Assembly: GCA_013399115.1 (NCBI GenBank)
Contig: VXAA01001241.1
Span: 37,282 to 101,281 of the forward strand
DNA: 64,000 nt
Source: Anseranas semipalmata
Taxonomy: Eukaryota > Chordata > Aves > Anseriformes > Anseranatidae
Direction of reading: 5' to 3'
Below the pieces are notes generated by a model. The model was not told where the DNA came from. It was given only the letters and a program-made list of their open reading frames with translations, and did not search any database. The translations under genes were made by a program, and so were the position numbers. How positions within the stretch are numbered: the first letter of the stretch is position 1; every line of letters starts with the position of its first letter. This document shows, in pieces, positions 34,961 to 49,238 of the stretch.

Positions 34961-37900
34961 ACCAAATTTATCTTTTGACTTCTGTAGAATCAGTGTTAGA
35001 AAACTGCTGCTGGAATCTTTCTGCAAATGCCAGTAATGCCAAGATCCCTGTAGTATTGCCATACGCAGCAGACTTCATGCAAGAGATGACGGATTTGCTC
35101 CTTGAAATTTCCTTAAAACACTGAGCCTTTTTTCATCTGCAAAGAAACTTGTAAATGGTGTATGGTCTGTGGCTTATTTTAGGACAGTGGAATACTATTT
35201 TTTCTTTTTCTTGAGAATGTGAGTTAGTGCAGAATCACAGAAATATTACAGGAGTTTGAACTTGTATCACAAGGTCTGAATAACATTCTTTCAGGAGCAA
35301 TGTAAGTTGCTATCATTATGTGGTACAATCCATCCTTTTTTTCTATTATTTTTTTTTTCCTTACGTGCGTGTACCCTCCTGCTTTTGTAACTCCTCTGGC
35401 ATTTCAAATGTGAAAAGCAAGTTTTTGCTTTTGTCAGCTACAGGATCAGCTTACTTGAAACAAACAGAGGATTTTTCTTTTACCTTTAGCACTTCTGCAG
35501 TACAAGCATTCAAGCATTCTATACACTGTTAGTGATGCTTTTAAACTTTTTGGGCTGGGATATGAGTAGTCTGGCATTCTCCAGATTTAAACTGTTACTG
35601 TCCAAATGTGTAGCTACTGCTTCCTGTTTTGCCTTTGGCCAAAACCCTTGATCTACAGATCAAAAATAATGTTAATGAGCTTCGCTGTCTTTTCTCAGGA
35701 GGATCCCCAAATACTCTGTGAATCAAATATAAAGCTAGTTTTCTCCTGGCATGGAGATTCATGTTTTCTAGAGAGAAAATGGAGTTTAACCATATGCTAA
35801 AGCAGCTTTTTGTAATGATGACAAAGATAAGATGAGTTTCTTTTGTAATTATAAACTGGAGTTACAGGCTGCAGGGAAAGGGGAGCAGGAGACTCTTAGG
35901 GATGTATCATTAGAAACTCCAGGAAATTTTACTTCCAAAATAGATGTATCTTTCACTTGGAAGGCTTTTCTGCCATGAGGATCTCCCCATTTGCCTTTGC
36001 AAAGTGGTCCTTATATTATAAATTCACATCAGTCAATGACTTTTCTGCAGTCAGTGGAACCTGTCCTTCCTTGAAGTAGCATCTAGTTGTTTATCTACCT
36101 GCTCTTCTCAAAACAGCACTTTCGAAAAAGTCAGTAGTAAATCACTTTTCCTTTGGAGAAAATTCAGATGGTTTTAGCATCTTGGAATAATTGTATTCTT
36201 TCCCATTGTAGAAGAGAATTTTCTTTCTCTTGTACTCCTGCAGATCACGTAGGAGCACCAAATGATCTGCACATGCCCTGCAGTACACTTAGTGACAGAT
36301 TAATATAGTAACTGATTATTTTTTATTAATAATTATGAAATAATAGTAGAATTAAAGTAATTTCTTTGGATCTGTCTGTGCTGGTTAGTCAAATATGTGA
36401 TGTTGCTGGTCCACTGAACTAGTTGTCTTCTTGCTAGAACACACTCTGGTGTTTTTAGAGCCATTCTTTAGATAGCTTCACTCATGTCTTCCTTTAGACT
36501 GAAAAGCAGGAACTTGCATAGTTCCTGAAGATTTACAAATCATTATTGCGTTCATCCTCTCAGTCACTGTGAGATAAGGGATCATTACAACCAAGCTTTT
36601 CTTCCATAGTGCATGTTGAGAAGCTTGAGCTAATTCCTTGTAGTTATCTCTGTTGCTCTTTTTTGCAAAGCTGTGGCAAGAGGAATCATGATTTCATCTT
36701 CTGATTATCTGTGGTCATCCCTATGAGATTAAAGGGCAGTGCATAATAAAGTCACTGCAATAGAGCCATTTCTCTTTTTCTGCTCCTGCTTTGAATAAGC
36801 TGGTACTTCAAAGGATACAGCGTCTGCCTTATTTCAGAGATACTTGCTTCAAAGCTAGCCACATTTAACAAAAAGGCAGGTAGTAAAGACCCTCCAACGC
36901 CTCTTTCAGTTCTAAGAGGGGAGAAAAAGCCCAACAACAATCCCTGGTTGATTAGTTAGATTCTATACTTTCTTTAGTAAGATCATGAAGTGTGTGGTAC
37001 AGTGATATTTTTTAATAATATATCAAAAAAGAAGAGAGACATGGTCTCATCTTCTTGTCCAACAGATCATTTCTTTGATTAGTTCTCTAGGCAAATTCTT
37101 TGTCCAGAAACAGAGCATTATCAAAGAAAAGATTTCTTCCTAGAAACTACGTTTAAATAAATGTATTTAACTTCAGACTTTACTTTCTGAACCATGAACT
37201 GCACTTGATAGAACTGCATGTGGTTTTGTGCCTAACTCGGTAGAGTTGAAGCTCATGATTTTAATTTCATTTTTCCTGCTGACAGTAAACAGCCCCAGAT
37301 TTGTGTGTGGCACCTCACAAATACAACTATTTCAGTGTTGTCTTTGACCCAGGGAACTTCATTTCTGTAGCTGCATCTTGGTTAAGTCACTAACCCAAAG
37401 TATTGACGGATCATCCACAAAGTAAATTGTGTATGGGAGATGCACTGTGTTTTCATGAAGGTGTCTGTAGATATCAGTGGGATACCCTTAAATGTGTCTT
37501 CCAGGAAAATGATGAGCGATCATATACTGCAGGGGTTTGTACCTTAAATCCAAATCTTGCTGTGTAATACTACAACGCTGGGGACAGAGTAGTTGTTTTT
37601 GTTGTTGGTGGTGCTGGTGGCTTGTTTGTTTTTCTTCCAGCAGATCTGGAATAATGTTATTCATCTAGTGGCTCCAGTAGCACTGTTTGGTTTATTCTTG
37701 TCTGGCTTTTTTGTTACTTGTAGTAGATCTTTCCATGTTGTTTTTGAGATTTATGGAGGAGCTCTAATTTTGGAACCCTATAATTAGATACATATCTTGT
37801 GACAGGCTGTTTTCAAGATTCCATTGAGTCAGTGAAGAGATGGATGCATTTGTTCCATCCCACCATAAGTCACTTTTCAGCAGGGAAATTGAAAAGTTGC

Positions 37901-39816
37901 TTACAATATATAAAAATTAATTTGTAGGATTATCACCTGTTGAAGATGCATCTTGAAACTTGCGTGCATAAAATTTGCCTTTTTGAGTCTACTGGGCTTC
38001 TTCTGTTACATGTGTTGGGGCTAGAATTTCACATCCCAAGTTTAGAAAACTCACTCTCTTATTCCAAAGAGAGAAGTACTCTACCCTGGGATTGTTATGT
38101 GTAGTAGTAGGGAGGTTGTGTTTCTTTTAAAGTTTGGTGTGGAATTGAAGGAAAATTCATGCAGTGCTTATCTTAAAAAAAAAGATGCTGAATGAAAGAA
38201 ACCTGCACAAAAGAGCCTAAAATTGATAGGGAAAAGAAGGCCACATAGAGGCTAAATATGGCAAAAATGTGGAAAATAAATCTTAGTTCTTATTTGAAAA
38301 GTTGCCATTACCAGTAAGATGAAAGCTTCTGAATTTGTAGCTGTAGAACTATTAAGAGGAAATTAAATAACAGGTTTATCTTTGCACTGATATCTGTGTT
38401 TTATCCTAAATATCTGTTCCTTCTATGTCATCTAAGAAATATTTCTGAGCTTTATCAGTGCAAGCAGAGCTTTTCAAAACAAATTAAGTTCAACAGTTTG
38501 CATTTAATCACCAGTTGATCACAACACACAGAATTACATATATTGATAACTGAAAACCCTATATTTTCTAATTCAAAAAAAAAAAAAACTACAAACACTT
38601 GATTTGCAGTCTCAGAAAGTTTCTTTGCTGCAAAACTCAAATATATATAAAAGTAAATAAATGTCTTTAGATAAAAGAAGACATAAATTAGTCATGGGGG
38701 AAGGTATATTGCTCAGGCTATGTTAGGAAAGAGATTAAGAACCAGGAAGGAACTACAGATATTTTCAGTTCGGCTGTGTTTATGATGTGTAGACTTTGGG
38801 ACTTTGGCAATCTAACAAGACTATTGTCTCTGGAAATTGAAACACAATGCCTTTTATATCTAAATAATGTTAATGAAAATGATGTATCAGTAATGGCAAT
38901 GAGCATGTTTTGGGGTGATCGTTCCTAGGTTATTGCCAGGAATATAACTGCAGGAATATCACTGTGAGCAGATACTTGTTCTTGAAAGAAATCGTGCTAT
39001 CTCTTCTGAACAACATGAAAAGTTTAAAAGCAGTAAGTTGAGAGAAATTTGAAATAGAAAATATAAACTTAGAAGGAAATTGCTCTTCCCTGAGTCAGCA
39101 ATATCTCCTAATGCAGAAATGGTTGAAGTGGGAGTGCTTTGTACCACTAAAATTGTACTTCCTGCCCAGAAGCCTCCTAAATGAATCAGGTGGCACTTCT
39201 GTAGGATGATACCATACACTCAACTAGTAACACTTGGGTTTCGTACTTGCCGGTCTTTCACAACTGCAGAACTTGCATCCAGCTCTCTGGACATTCCGGA
39301 GTACCAGTGGGACTTCCTTAACTAACCTTAGATGGATCTTCTCTTCATTTTTATGCTATGTTTATCCCCAGCCAATTTCAAAGTGCTGCAAATCGTGAAT
39401 TCTTCTTTGATGTAACAGACAGGCTAAATGGAACGCCCTCCACCACCACCAACATAGGAAGTTTCAGGAACTTCTTGGCAAAACTCTCTTTTTAACTATT
39501 TTCATATAACCGACTGAAGCCAGTAACACGCTGAAGAATTCTTCTTGTTTATTGGCTTTTGTGATAGAAGGGAATGGTGTCTGTCTGCTGCATTGCAGGC
39601 GTTAGTGCAGAGACCCTGTAAAATTCCAGGTTCTTGAAGCTCCCCAATACCTTCACAGCTAACTGTTGTTAGTGTTGCTTGTAACATAGCTCAAGTAACG
39701 AAATATTGGAAACAATGTTTTCCCCAAGACTAGTGTTTTCTTTCTTTCTTGGTCTGGTTCTTTTCTAAGTGATAATGCTAATAGCAGACTTACTTGCCAG
39801 TGTTAGGTTATACTGG
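34961..39816. other. AT-rich unique DNA, no gene seen
   Basis: Many T- and A-runs (for example 38573-38588). Open frames such as 35320-35532, 35606-35800 and 37593-37787 are short and T-rich. The 35606-35800 frame contains an acceptor-like TCTTTTCTCAG near 35700 but no partner signals. Confidence 0.45.
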
Positions 39817-39836
39817 TTTTTTTTTTTTTTTNTTTT
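39817..39836. repeat. T-run with an ambiguous base (N at 39832)
   Basis: A T-run interrupted by one undetermined base at 39832. The N most likely reflects sequencing uncertainty in a homopolymer and has no biological meaning. Confidence 0.95.
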
Positions 39837-41637
39837 GTTTTCTGTAAAGCATATTCATATGCTGAACCTACAAATAAGGGACTCAAACTTTAAGGGACTT
39901 CCAACTTTAAGAAGTTAAGAAACATACTACGTTGTTTATTATTACTGCGATTAGGGACACTGAGCAGGAAAATGAAATGTGCTCTTGAAGGCTATTTTAT
40001 AAAAGCAGATGAAAATAATTCAGTTGTCCATTTATTAAGATTAGTCTTTGTCTTTTGGAGTGTTGAAACTTCTACTTTTATTATTTATAATGTGTATGGC
40101 CATTCTACGACAGAAATGTAAAAGAAAAAGCTAAAAGCAGTAAGTTTCCTCTCTGGGAATCAGGTAGATTCAGTGTAATGCCCTGTGAACTATTTCAGAA
40201 TGTTCCCTGCGAAATCGTAGTGTGACAGGGTGTCAGCTTTGACAGATCAGTGGTGAAGATTGCACAGACTTGAATTAATAAAGGTCAGAATCGTCAACAG
40301 GAAGAGCTGCCTGGTGGCATGTCAGCAAGCACTCATACATAGTCTCTGTAATGAAACTGCTGATACAGGCTGGGAAATGGAGACTTGGGAGAGGATCTAG
40401 GTCTCAAGGAATGTTTAAGTGTTTTGGAAACTTGTAGGTATTTCCAAAATTAGTGAGTTGTAATACGTTAGGTAAAGTAAAAGCAAGACAAGTGCTTTGA
40501 CACTTGAAAAATCTACTGTGTTTTCTGAGTTAAAATACACTTTTTTTTCCCCCTGTTTTGCCATGAAAAAAACATGCCTATGGTGGGTGAATGTTGATGT
40601 GGAACTTCGGTTTATACTTCATAAGTAAATCGATGAACAGTTGAGCTTGTAAAATAAAACAGTGATCCTGAAGTGACTGGTGAGCTGAATATCCAGTGAT
40701 CATCCAGAATATAATTTTCATAAACTGATAAGTTCACAAGTGGTTATCATAAAAAGTGTCTATTGAACTAACCCTGACAAAAGTATTGAGAGGAATCAAG
40801 TCTTGCTTTCGGCTGTGCAGGTGAAAGTTCCATCCTTGCAAGTTGAACTGAACTTGCTTTCATGTATTTTTTGTGTTCTGCAAAACAGTAAGTTTAGAAG
40901 GAAGATTTTCAGCAAGTTTCGTAAAGCCATCTCTTACCTCTTCTCACTTTCTTCTCTGTTAATGGCTTTTATCTGTTTTTGTACCTCTGCAAATACATGG
41001 CTATTCATCTGACCTGTTGATTCACATGGTGTTTATCTGCCAAGCTGTCTGCCCATTTGCATTTTGCTTAATATATGACCTTTCAGTGAGGACCAAACAT
41101 CGGAAACTTTAAAAGAAGATTAAGAAAGAGGAAGGACCACTTGTAAGAAAACGTGTGCAATGTATTTCTTTGTTCCCCTAATTTTTATTGTGAAAAAGCT
41201 AATATGTAGCTAGCACTATGTAAATTATATAATTATAATAGCATGTGGTAGCCTTTTCTCAATAGAATATTTATATTTATTTATATTTAAATTCTGTGCG
41301 GTACATAGTTATTGTTTGAATCTCATAGAAACAAGTGTATTGATCCCTATTTGTGTGTTAAATAAGATCCTGAACGCCAGTAAGTGCATTGTCACACACT
41401 GGAAAAAAAAAATAGCAGTTTTCGAAGTTGGAAACTAACTTGAAAATGATGAATACCAAGTTCCATTAAACCAAAGCTAGCTGATTTCATGGTAAAGCTG
41501 ACAGATGCTTCATGATGTGATAGCATAGGGAGGGAAACAAGATAAGAGAGAAAGAAAATTAAGTCACTGTGCAAAAGTTTTCCTTCTGTCCGATATCTTA
41601 CGTAGACTAAAATACATGATTATTACTGTTTTGTGTG

Positions 41638-41638
<1 letters not shown>
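39837..41638. other. AT-rich unique DNA, no gene seen
   Basis: No gene or mobile element recognised. There is a TTTATATTTATTTATATTTA-type stretch near 41269-41289. Confidence 0.5.

Positions 41639-41689
<51 letters not shown>
41639..41689. repeat. 51-base poly(T) tract
   Basis: An uninterrupted run of 51 T on the + strand. Read on the minus strand it is a poly(A) tract, so a minus-strand retrocopy ending here is conceivable. The flank at 41690-41900 shows no open frame, no similarity I recognise and no AATAAA within 40 bases, so simple slippage is the more likely source. The exact length is uncertain, as with any long homopolymer. Confidence 0.95.
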
Positions 41690-41690
<1 letters not shown>

Positions 41691-42843
41691 TATATGGTAG
41701 AACGCTAATTGTTAACCACCACGAGCAGGGGACACTTGATGGTTCAGACCCTGACATAGTACAAGTGTAATCTGTAAAGTATAGAAATTGCTTTGGGCCA
41801 CTATTATCTCACTCTTTATTGTTTCCCATTACAGTAATTGAGATTTAGTAGTGCAGCAGGACTTCTTGCTCAAATAATACATACCATTTTATATTCCATA
41901 ATTTCCTTTTTCTTTCTCCCTAATTTTGCCTCTTGCCTTCCTCCTCAGGCTTTTATTTTTAAATGTTTGACTGTATTTACAAAGATACTGAAGTATACAT
42001 AATTCAGAGGAAACATGTAAATGTGCTATACAGGATCTTGAGCAGTTAAATTCTTCTTTCATGCATATATGCACGTGTGTTAGTGGAGATTGAATTGTGT
42101 ATTAATACAGGGAAAACCCAGAAATGGAAAATGCTTCATGTATTAAAAGCATACGTACTATTCTAAGAGATCATGATACGTATTAGAGACTTCCAGTGAT
42201 TAAAAACAAATGTTTTAGCAAATGCTATAATGAGTAGTAGCATCTTTCTTTATTTCCTATTATGGGATGTTGCTGCATGCGAAGTCCTATTTGACCGTAA
42301 CAGAGTCCTGGACACACACCAGAGTCCTCTGTGCTGTGCAGTTTGCTGGCTGAAACCAAGGGGATTTTCTTTCTCCAGCACCACAGGTAGCACAAATAAA
42401 GACCAAAGGTGTGAATTTTGTGCAGAAAAATAATTTGTGTACATTTAGGTTTTGCATCAGACCTAGTTAGGAAGTGCTTCTACTTTTTCAGAACAGAAAT
42501 CCTCTGAAATCAGAATTGTTTGGAAAACGTAACTTCTGATTTGTCCAGGGTATATCAGAAATCTGTGGTGAAGCAAGGAACTGAATTCAAGCCTTCCTGA
42601 CGCTTTACTAGTGTATTAACCTTTGGATCATCCTTCCCAAGGCAACAGGATAACTGCTGGATGAATTTGTTGCCTGTGGAAGTTATTGGACTTGTTACAT
42701 ACGTTTCAGTGGTGCTAGCTGAAAATGCCAGTGCTTAAATTATTAGTTAGGAATTAGTATGATATCTGATTGCACAAGGAAAATTGATCGCTGATCCTTC
42801 AGTTGCATGTTAGGATTTCAAACACTAAATTGGTGTTACATAG

Positions 42844-42862
42844 TCATTCATAGAATGAATGA
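42844..42862. repeat. Perfect 8-bp inverted repeat, 3-nt loop
   Basis: TCATTCAT and ATGAATGA are exact reverse complements around AGA, and the second arm continues into a short GAAT microsatellite. The TCATAGAAT at its centre resembles a CR1 end, but no further CR1 sequence follows. Confidence 0.8.
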
Positions 42863-45448
42863 ATGAAGTCCTGGAATTTCATTCACTAAATTTTAGCTTA
42901 ACAGTGGCACAACTCGAGAGTTTTGATTGCAAAATGTTTTCTCACAGAATAAATACAGATTTCTCAACTGTGCAGTAGCAACATTGATGTCAGTGAGTTT
43001 TGCGCTATGCCAGAAGGTAAAGTTTAGTGTAACACCTGGTTGCAACTATAGCAAACAGTATCAGAATAAAATAACAACAAAGGAGAAAGACAAGAATGAA
43101 ATACTCTATGAGACTTGTTGTACAATCTCTGCATCTGTATATATACAATGCATATTTTATTTCAAATAAAGCATCTGAAAGTGACGAAATTTTAAATATA
43201 TTGAAATGTTAATTTCTGTACAACTGCACGTTAGGTTACCCAGATGTTTTCAAGTAGAAACCTGTTATGCAGACATAGCAGTTCCTTCAGTATTTGAAAT
43301 CCAAGACTTAGCCATTGGATTTATTGTTTGATTTGGTTTATGCACAGTTTCTTGTAAGGAGACTTGTTTATCGCTGGGACTGTCAGTGGTATGACCTGGT
43401 GTCTGCTGATGGTGGAGTGTGTTGTGCAAGTGCTCGTTTCGTGCAGGTGTAATTCCTTCTTACTGTTCAGTGGAAATGTAAATACATCCTATAATAGCTG
43501 GGAAGGAGGCACGTTCTTCATGTCCAGCTGCTTGCCACATTGATGGGACTTGCCAGAATCTGGATCTATTAAATGCTGCAAACGTATAGGAAAGTCTTTT
43601 GGACTTTCAGATATGAATCAAATGATGTATTCCAAAACTGTTGACCTTTCAGTGTATACTAAATCACAAAGATTTTAAAGAGTTCTTCTTTAGTAGGTAA
43701 AAATGGCAAATTATGGGTTTTTATTTGCATTATTTGGATTTAAAATGAGAACATAGCAGGTTTTCCTGAAGCTTTCCGCTTCTGTAGGGAAATTTCACTT
43801 CAGAGGGAATGTACTTTCAATAAAAATTTTTTAAGAATAAATGAAAATGTTTGGAAGGGAAGATTATTTCCACTCTACATTTTTTAATAGGGAGTTGTTT
43901 GTTATTTAGGAAGTTGAAAAGTGAAGGGAGTATACATAGCAGTTACTGCATCATTTGTGTAGGAATATAGCACTAAGGACATTTGATCACATACTGGTTT
44001 GTCTCCAGTTACACAGACAACTTGTAAACTCCTATTCTGACTTGTAACTATATTCAGTATGAGCATGGGCTTTACAACTGCAAACAAACAGAAAAGCCTG
44101 GTGGGGTTGTGCTGAAAATCTTAAGATCTAAAATATGTTTGATTGGTAATATGTCACTAATATATTTCCTGCAAGTAACGTATTGTATACCGTGGTGTTT
44201 GAAGTCTGATGCACGTTATCTGTCCGCCTCGCTGTTCATAAATATAACTGCCGGTAATGTTCTAACAGTATTTTAAAATAGGAATTTAGTTAATGATTAT
44301 CTGTCTAGCTTGTACTGCATTCTCTGCTCAAACAATGCAGCAGTTTACTGAGAGAATAGAGTAAGAATAATTTCTACTGTAAGTATTTTTTATAATAATT
44401 ACAAAACATTAGATACAGGGTAAGACAGTGAAGATTTTGAGGGGGATGTGTCTGGTCGGTGTTGCTTATAGTTTTCCAGTGAGAGTTATGTAAATACCAG
44501 GTCGGTTGTGCAAGTAGAAAAGAATGTAGGGAATGGTGAGATGGCAACAGGTCTGGGATGTTCCCTCCATATTTTCTTTAAAAAACAAAAACAAAAAAGC
44601 AAAAGACAAAAGCAAACTTTTTGTTTGGCATCTTTTGGCAAAGTCCAAGTCATGGCGCTCTGCCATTTGGACTTACTCATTTAACAGGAGCCTTATCTTT
44701 TCTTCACTGGACAAAGATAGTGTCAGACTGCAGTTCCAAGTTATTCTTGCAGTATTACCATTTAAAGATTGCAGAGATGCATTTAAACTCCTTCTGATGG
44801 TTGATTTTAGATTTTGCATCTTAAAACCATGTCTCCTTGGTTTTCCTTGCCCTCGTGATGTGCGAGAGTGTCGGAACCACAAAGTGCAAATGACTGTGCC
44901 TTTACCTGGTGGTGCTTAGGTTGCCATTCTGGTCGTTACAGGGAGAGCTGAGTATTCATTGAGTACTTCCCAAAGTTGGAAAAATGAAAGATGTTAAAGA
45001 GAAGAATGTTAGGCTGTTTTACAGAAGAGTTACCTGAGTGAAGAGTTCAGAATTTCAGTGTTCCACAAAGAGGTGGCAGAATATTTGGCTTTTTACGAGA
45101 ATTAGGTCATTGCCTGGGAAAAAGGGAGATTTTTGTTTCTATAATGATACCGTTATGCACTGTTAACGATATATTGTAAGTATAAACCTGGCTTTCAGTC
45201 CCCATGCATGGAATATACATTAACAGCGATGACTGTAATGTGTTCTTTTTTACTGACGCTGTCTATGCATTCCAAACACAGCTTCCATGCCGGGTGAAGT
45301 GCCGAAGAACACCAGCCTTTCCTGGAGAATCTCTCCTTTCTTTGTTTTGCATTTTCTCCCATTCTTCCTTTAGACTAAACAAAGTAACAGACTAACTCTA
45401 CTTCAGTAAGAAAAGATGACAGATCCGTTTCTGCTCCTGCCAATGGGT

Positions 45449-45490
45449 AGTTTAAGCTCTAGTTTAGCTCTCATTAGTTTAAGCTCTCAT
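45449..45490. repeat. Short tandem repeat, AGTTTAAGCTCT-type, three units
   Basis: Units AGTTTAAGCTCT, AGTTTAGCTCTCAT and AGTTTAAGCTCTCAT lie in a row with small differences in length. Confidence 0.75.
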
Positions 45491-48400
45491 TCTAACATTG
45501 GAGAGATTCTGGTTATTTTACAACATATTTAAAAAGCGTACAGTAAAATATATATTTTTTCCTATTGATGCTGGCTGTTTGAAGTAGATGCAAACTCTGC
45601 TAGGTGTTCTGTTTAATTCTTACCCTAAATCATGATCAACCTGAATATAGCCTCTTTAAAGAGATAAAGTTATACCAAAAGTAAAAAGATGTTTTATTTA
45701 GATTAAGCTTCATTTTTATTGCTTATTTAATTTGTCTTACAACTCACAATAAATGGTAATTTTATGCTTTAATACTTCTGAAGAATAACACTAGATTATA
45801 TAGCCTTATTCTCAACCCTCTGTAGAATTCAGAAGCAAGGTATGCTGCAGGCTGGAAAAGAAAGCAAAACAAAAAAGGATTTCCCTTTTCGGTTAAACAC
45901 CTTTCAGTGGTCAGTACTCGGCGCATATTATTCACAGGAGCAGTAGCTGTTTTACAGAATATGTATTAGGCCAGTTCTCAAGAACAAGTTTTTAGGATAT
46001 TCAAGTTTACTCTATAGTTAAACTGCTAAGTGACCAATCCAACTGTGGGGAAGGAAAACTGGAAAACACAATTTCCAACAGGTTTCTACTTTTGTAGGTT
46101 ACCATCTCTTCTTTCTTTAAGCTCACTCATAGCACTGTGTTGGAATTGAAAATTCTCCCGCAGTCTGTGGATGCTATTCAGTAAGCTGTTCTGTTAAAGA
46201 TTACTGATGCGGTATTGGACAGCAAAGAAACCAGGATTTATGAGAAGCTGCTTTTCTACAGTAATTCAGAGTTTTAGAGATAGTGAGAAAGAGTGTGTAT
46301 CAAAATGGGAGGGAGCACATAGATTTTAGAAGAAATGTTCAGTCATGGAGAGATGTTTTCAAAGAGTTATGGAGGTCAGACTTCTGCATCCAGTAGGAAG
46401 TTAAAATCCAAGAAGCTTATTATCAACCTTTTTAGATGACACAGGTCCATGCAGACTATAAAGTATGGGTTTGGTCTCATTTCTTTTCTTGATGTTCTGT
46501 TTTTAATGGGGAGGGGAATGACATGGACGTGAAAGAGGTAACACTGAATCTATAGTGTTTTGTCACGGTTTACCACCAATCACTCACCTAAGAGTGCAAG
46601 AGTTGCTTCATCTAAACCTGAGGAAGCTGAGTTGATGCATAGTGTTCGTAGTATCAGGTTCAGATAAAGTAGGAGAATTGCAGAATTCTGTTCTCTGGTA
46701 GAGACATGAAGGAAAGCATTGGAAAGCATGGGGCAGAGAGAAGGGGCTGGCTGTACAACTTTCAACCAAAGGCTACATTAAGCAAAACAAAACGTACTTC
46801 TAGGTTACTTCTGGTCTCTCCTTTCCTTTTGAGGGCAAAATCTAAAGTGGTATGGAAGAACCCAAAATATTACGTTGGTTTGTTTCCAGTATAGGTTCAC
46901 AATATCCACATGCACTAAAGAGACTATTCAGTGTGAAAATGAAAAGTTGGATTGTGGCCGTAATGCTGAAAACTGAATACTGTGTGATGAAAGGGCTGTG
47001 CATATAACATATTATACTGCTAATCAGGAACTAAAGGTAGTTTTGTCTGCAGTTCATCAAGGCCCCTTTCTAGCTTTCCTTTGAAATCCCTCTCTCCCTC
47101 CCCAGTCATTTTTTACCTCCTCAGACATCCTAATTGCATCTACATTTGTTTTGTCTACATCAGTTGCAAAGAATGGGGTTGATAAGTAATTTAAGGATAG
47201 AAATGTATGCATGGCCTGTCAGAGCTAAAGAATGATGATCCTTAATGTCAAAAGGTCTGTATAATCAGCGTTATTTACCTATGATAGTTGAAGTAAGAAA
47301 TGTAGTAATATATCTAGTCTTAGTTTTTGAGTGTTGTTTGCTAAGATTGTTTGCTTCTGTGTTTTATTTGTGTAAATGTAAAAATAACTTACAAGAAATA
47401 AGCTTATTCCACATTGATTTTTTTTTATTTTTTTTTTTAGCTAGTTAGTATTGTGTGCTGGAATTGTAAATATTACCATTCTTATGAAGAGGTATTGTGA
47501 AATCTGAGGTATGGTTAAAGGAAATTATGCCTTTAACTGTTCTTCATTGGAACATGGTAATTCAGTGAAGTTTTCAGTCATTAGTGATGAAATTCACCCG
47601 CCTTAGTTATCCATTTGTGTCAGCGTGTTACTTCATGTTAAAACCTGGTCACAGTATCGCAGTCATGATCCTTTGGTGTAGTTTTTCTTGCAGCTGGTAA
47701 ATATAAACAAACCTGGTTCTGGGTATTAATAGATAAATGTGCGGTAATATTAAGTAATTTGATCTGATTGTGTCTATTAAAATATTTTTTCCACTGTCAG
47801 TCTCATACATGAGAAATGTATTGTGTAAGAGCAAAACTTAACAAAGAATACTTAAATGCAGACTCTTAAGTGATGTCATCTTTCGATTGCCCGTCAGTTA
47901 CGTAGCCTGTAATTAGTAGATAACTCTGGCTATGTCACCTGATTTCAGAGCATCCTGTGACAGTCAGTGTTTGATGTGGCTGTAAGTCTTTCTCACCTCT
48001 CCTGCTAAATCTGCATTACCTAAAATATTCGTGCCCACAGTGCAGATGTTGGTGTAGCTGTCGTAAGACAAAAGCAGGAAAAAACTTGTATCTGGAAATA
48101 CTGTATTAGAACAGTCTAGTCTAATAAAACCACATGTTCAGATGTGAAGGGTTTGTGATTCAGCTATGCAGTTAGAGTTAACAAAAGATGACTTCTATGT
48201 ACGAATCTAGCTCTGTGCAAACATGGAAATAGATCAAGATTACTGTGTTAACTGATAGCATAAATAAATTGCAATATTTGCTGTGCAATGATAAGTTTTT
48301 ACTGCCCTTAAAAAGGTGTTTGTCCAGACATGGTTGCATACTGCAATTATAAGAGATATCGACAATCTACTGGTGATTGTCTCTGTTGCTAGAATTCACA

Positions 48401-49149
48401 GCAAGAGCAGCAGCATCAGTTGGTGAATGGCAGACGTTTATTTATTGAGGGACTTCATGAACCTAACAGTAATATGAATTTACCTACACTTCATACTTTC
48501 TCTAATGTTATATTAGTAATAGGTGTCATGCAACTAAGGACAAAAAAATGCTCATGTTTACGATGAGAAGGCATAAAATATAGTCAATATAATTTTAAGT
48601 TTAGCTATCCGTACTATATCAGTTCCTAGACAGTTTGTTCCATTTCTTAAACCTGTCCTACTTTCAAATTCAGCTTAATCAGACCTACTTTATCTGGAGG
48701 CAAATTTATAAGACACAGGCAAATGTTAAGATCATGTACAAACTTAACACTGTAAGGTTTAAAAAAACAAAAAAATAACAGAAAACCCCAATGCCATATT
48801 TGCTACTATATCAGCTGGTGCTAATGGCTAATCCTTTCTGAGATCATTCATGTGAGATCTATGACATTCAGCAGCTCTTTTTTAAATGCTTTAAGTTCAT
48901 AGAAAAGTATTGAAGTGTATAATAAAGTAGGAGAAGAGGAGAGGTTGGCAATACCAGCTGAATTCTCTCTACAGGTAGATGTATTTCATTTTTAAACTGT
49001 GATCCTCGACAGAGTAACTTTTGAAAGGAGTGGCATATTCCCATTAAATGCAAAGAAAAGCAAGACCTGAGAAGAATTACTGAAAGTGTTAAAAATTATG
49101 TTAGTACTGTATTTCTGACTTGTTACTCTTTTTTCTTCCTTGATCAGTT

Positions 49150-49211
49150 AGCTGTCTCAACAAGAGCTCTTCAGCTATCTCAACAAGAGCTCTTCAGCTG
49201 CCTCAGTTAAC
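49150..49211. repeat. 23-bp tandem repeat, about 2.5 copies
   Basis: AGCTGTCTCAACAAGAGCTC plus TTC (49150-49172) is followed directly by AGCTATCTCAACAAGAGCTC plus TTC (49173-49195), with one difference. A third partial unit, AGCTGCCTCAGTTAAC, runs to 49211. CCTCAGTTAAC then recurs at 49228-49238, so a second duplication overlaps the end. Confidence 0.85.
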
Positions 49212-49238
49212 TGATAACAGCTCATCACCTCAGTTAAC

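Larger units (their letters stand above)
41690..49149. other. AT-rich unique DNA, no gene seen
   Basis: About 7.5 kb. Small features: a perfect 8-bp hairpin at 42844-42862 (TCATTCAT / ATGAATGA, loop AGA), a CAAAAA tract near 44579-44607, and a threefold AGTTTAAGCTCT-type repeat at 45449-45490. The longest frame, 44533-44919 (plus, 128 codons), begins across the CAAAAA tract and resembles no family I know. Confidence 0.45.

Noticed and set aside
35233..35246. AGAATCACAGAAAT, resembling a CR1 3' end
   Set aside because: The following sequence lacks the TTGGAAGGGACC-type motif, so the match is too short to support an insertion.
44533..44919. 128-codon plus-strand open frame
   Set aside because: It crosses a CAAAAA low-complexity tract near its start, matches no family I know and has no flanking splice or promoter signal.
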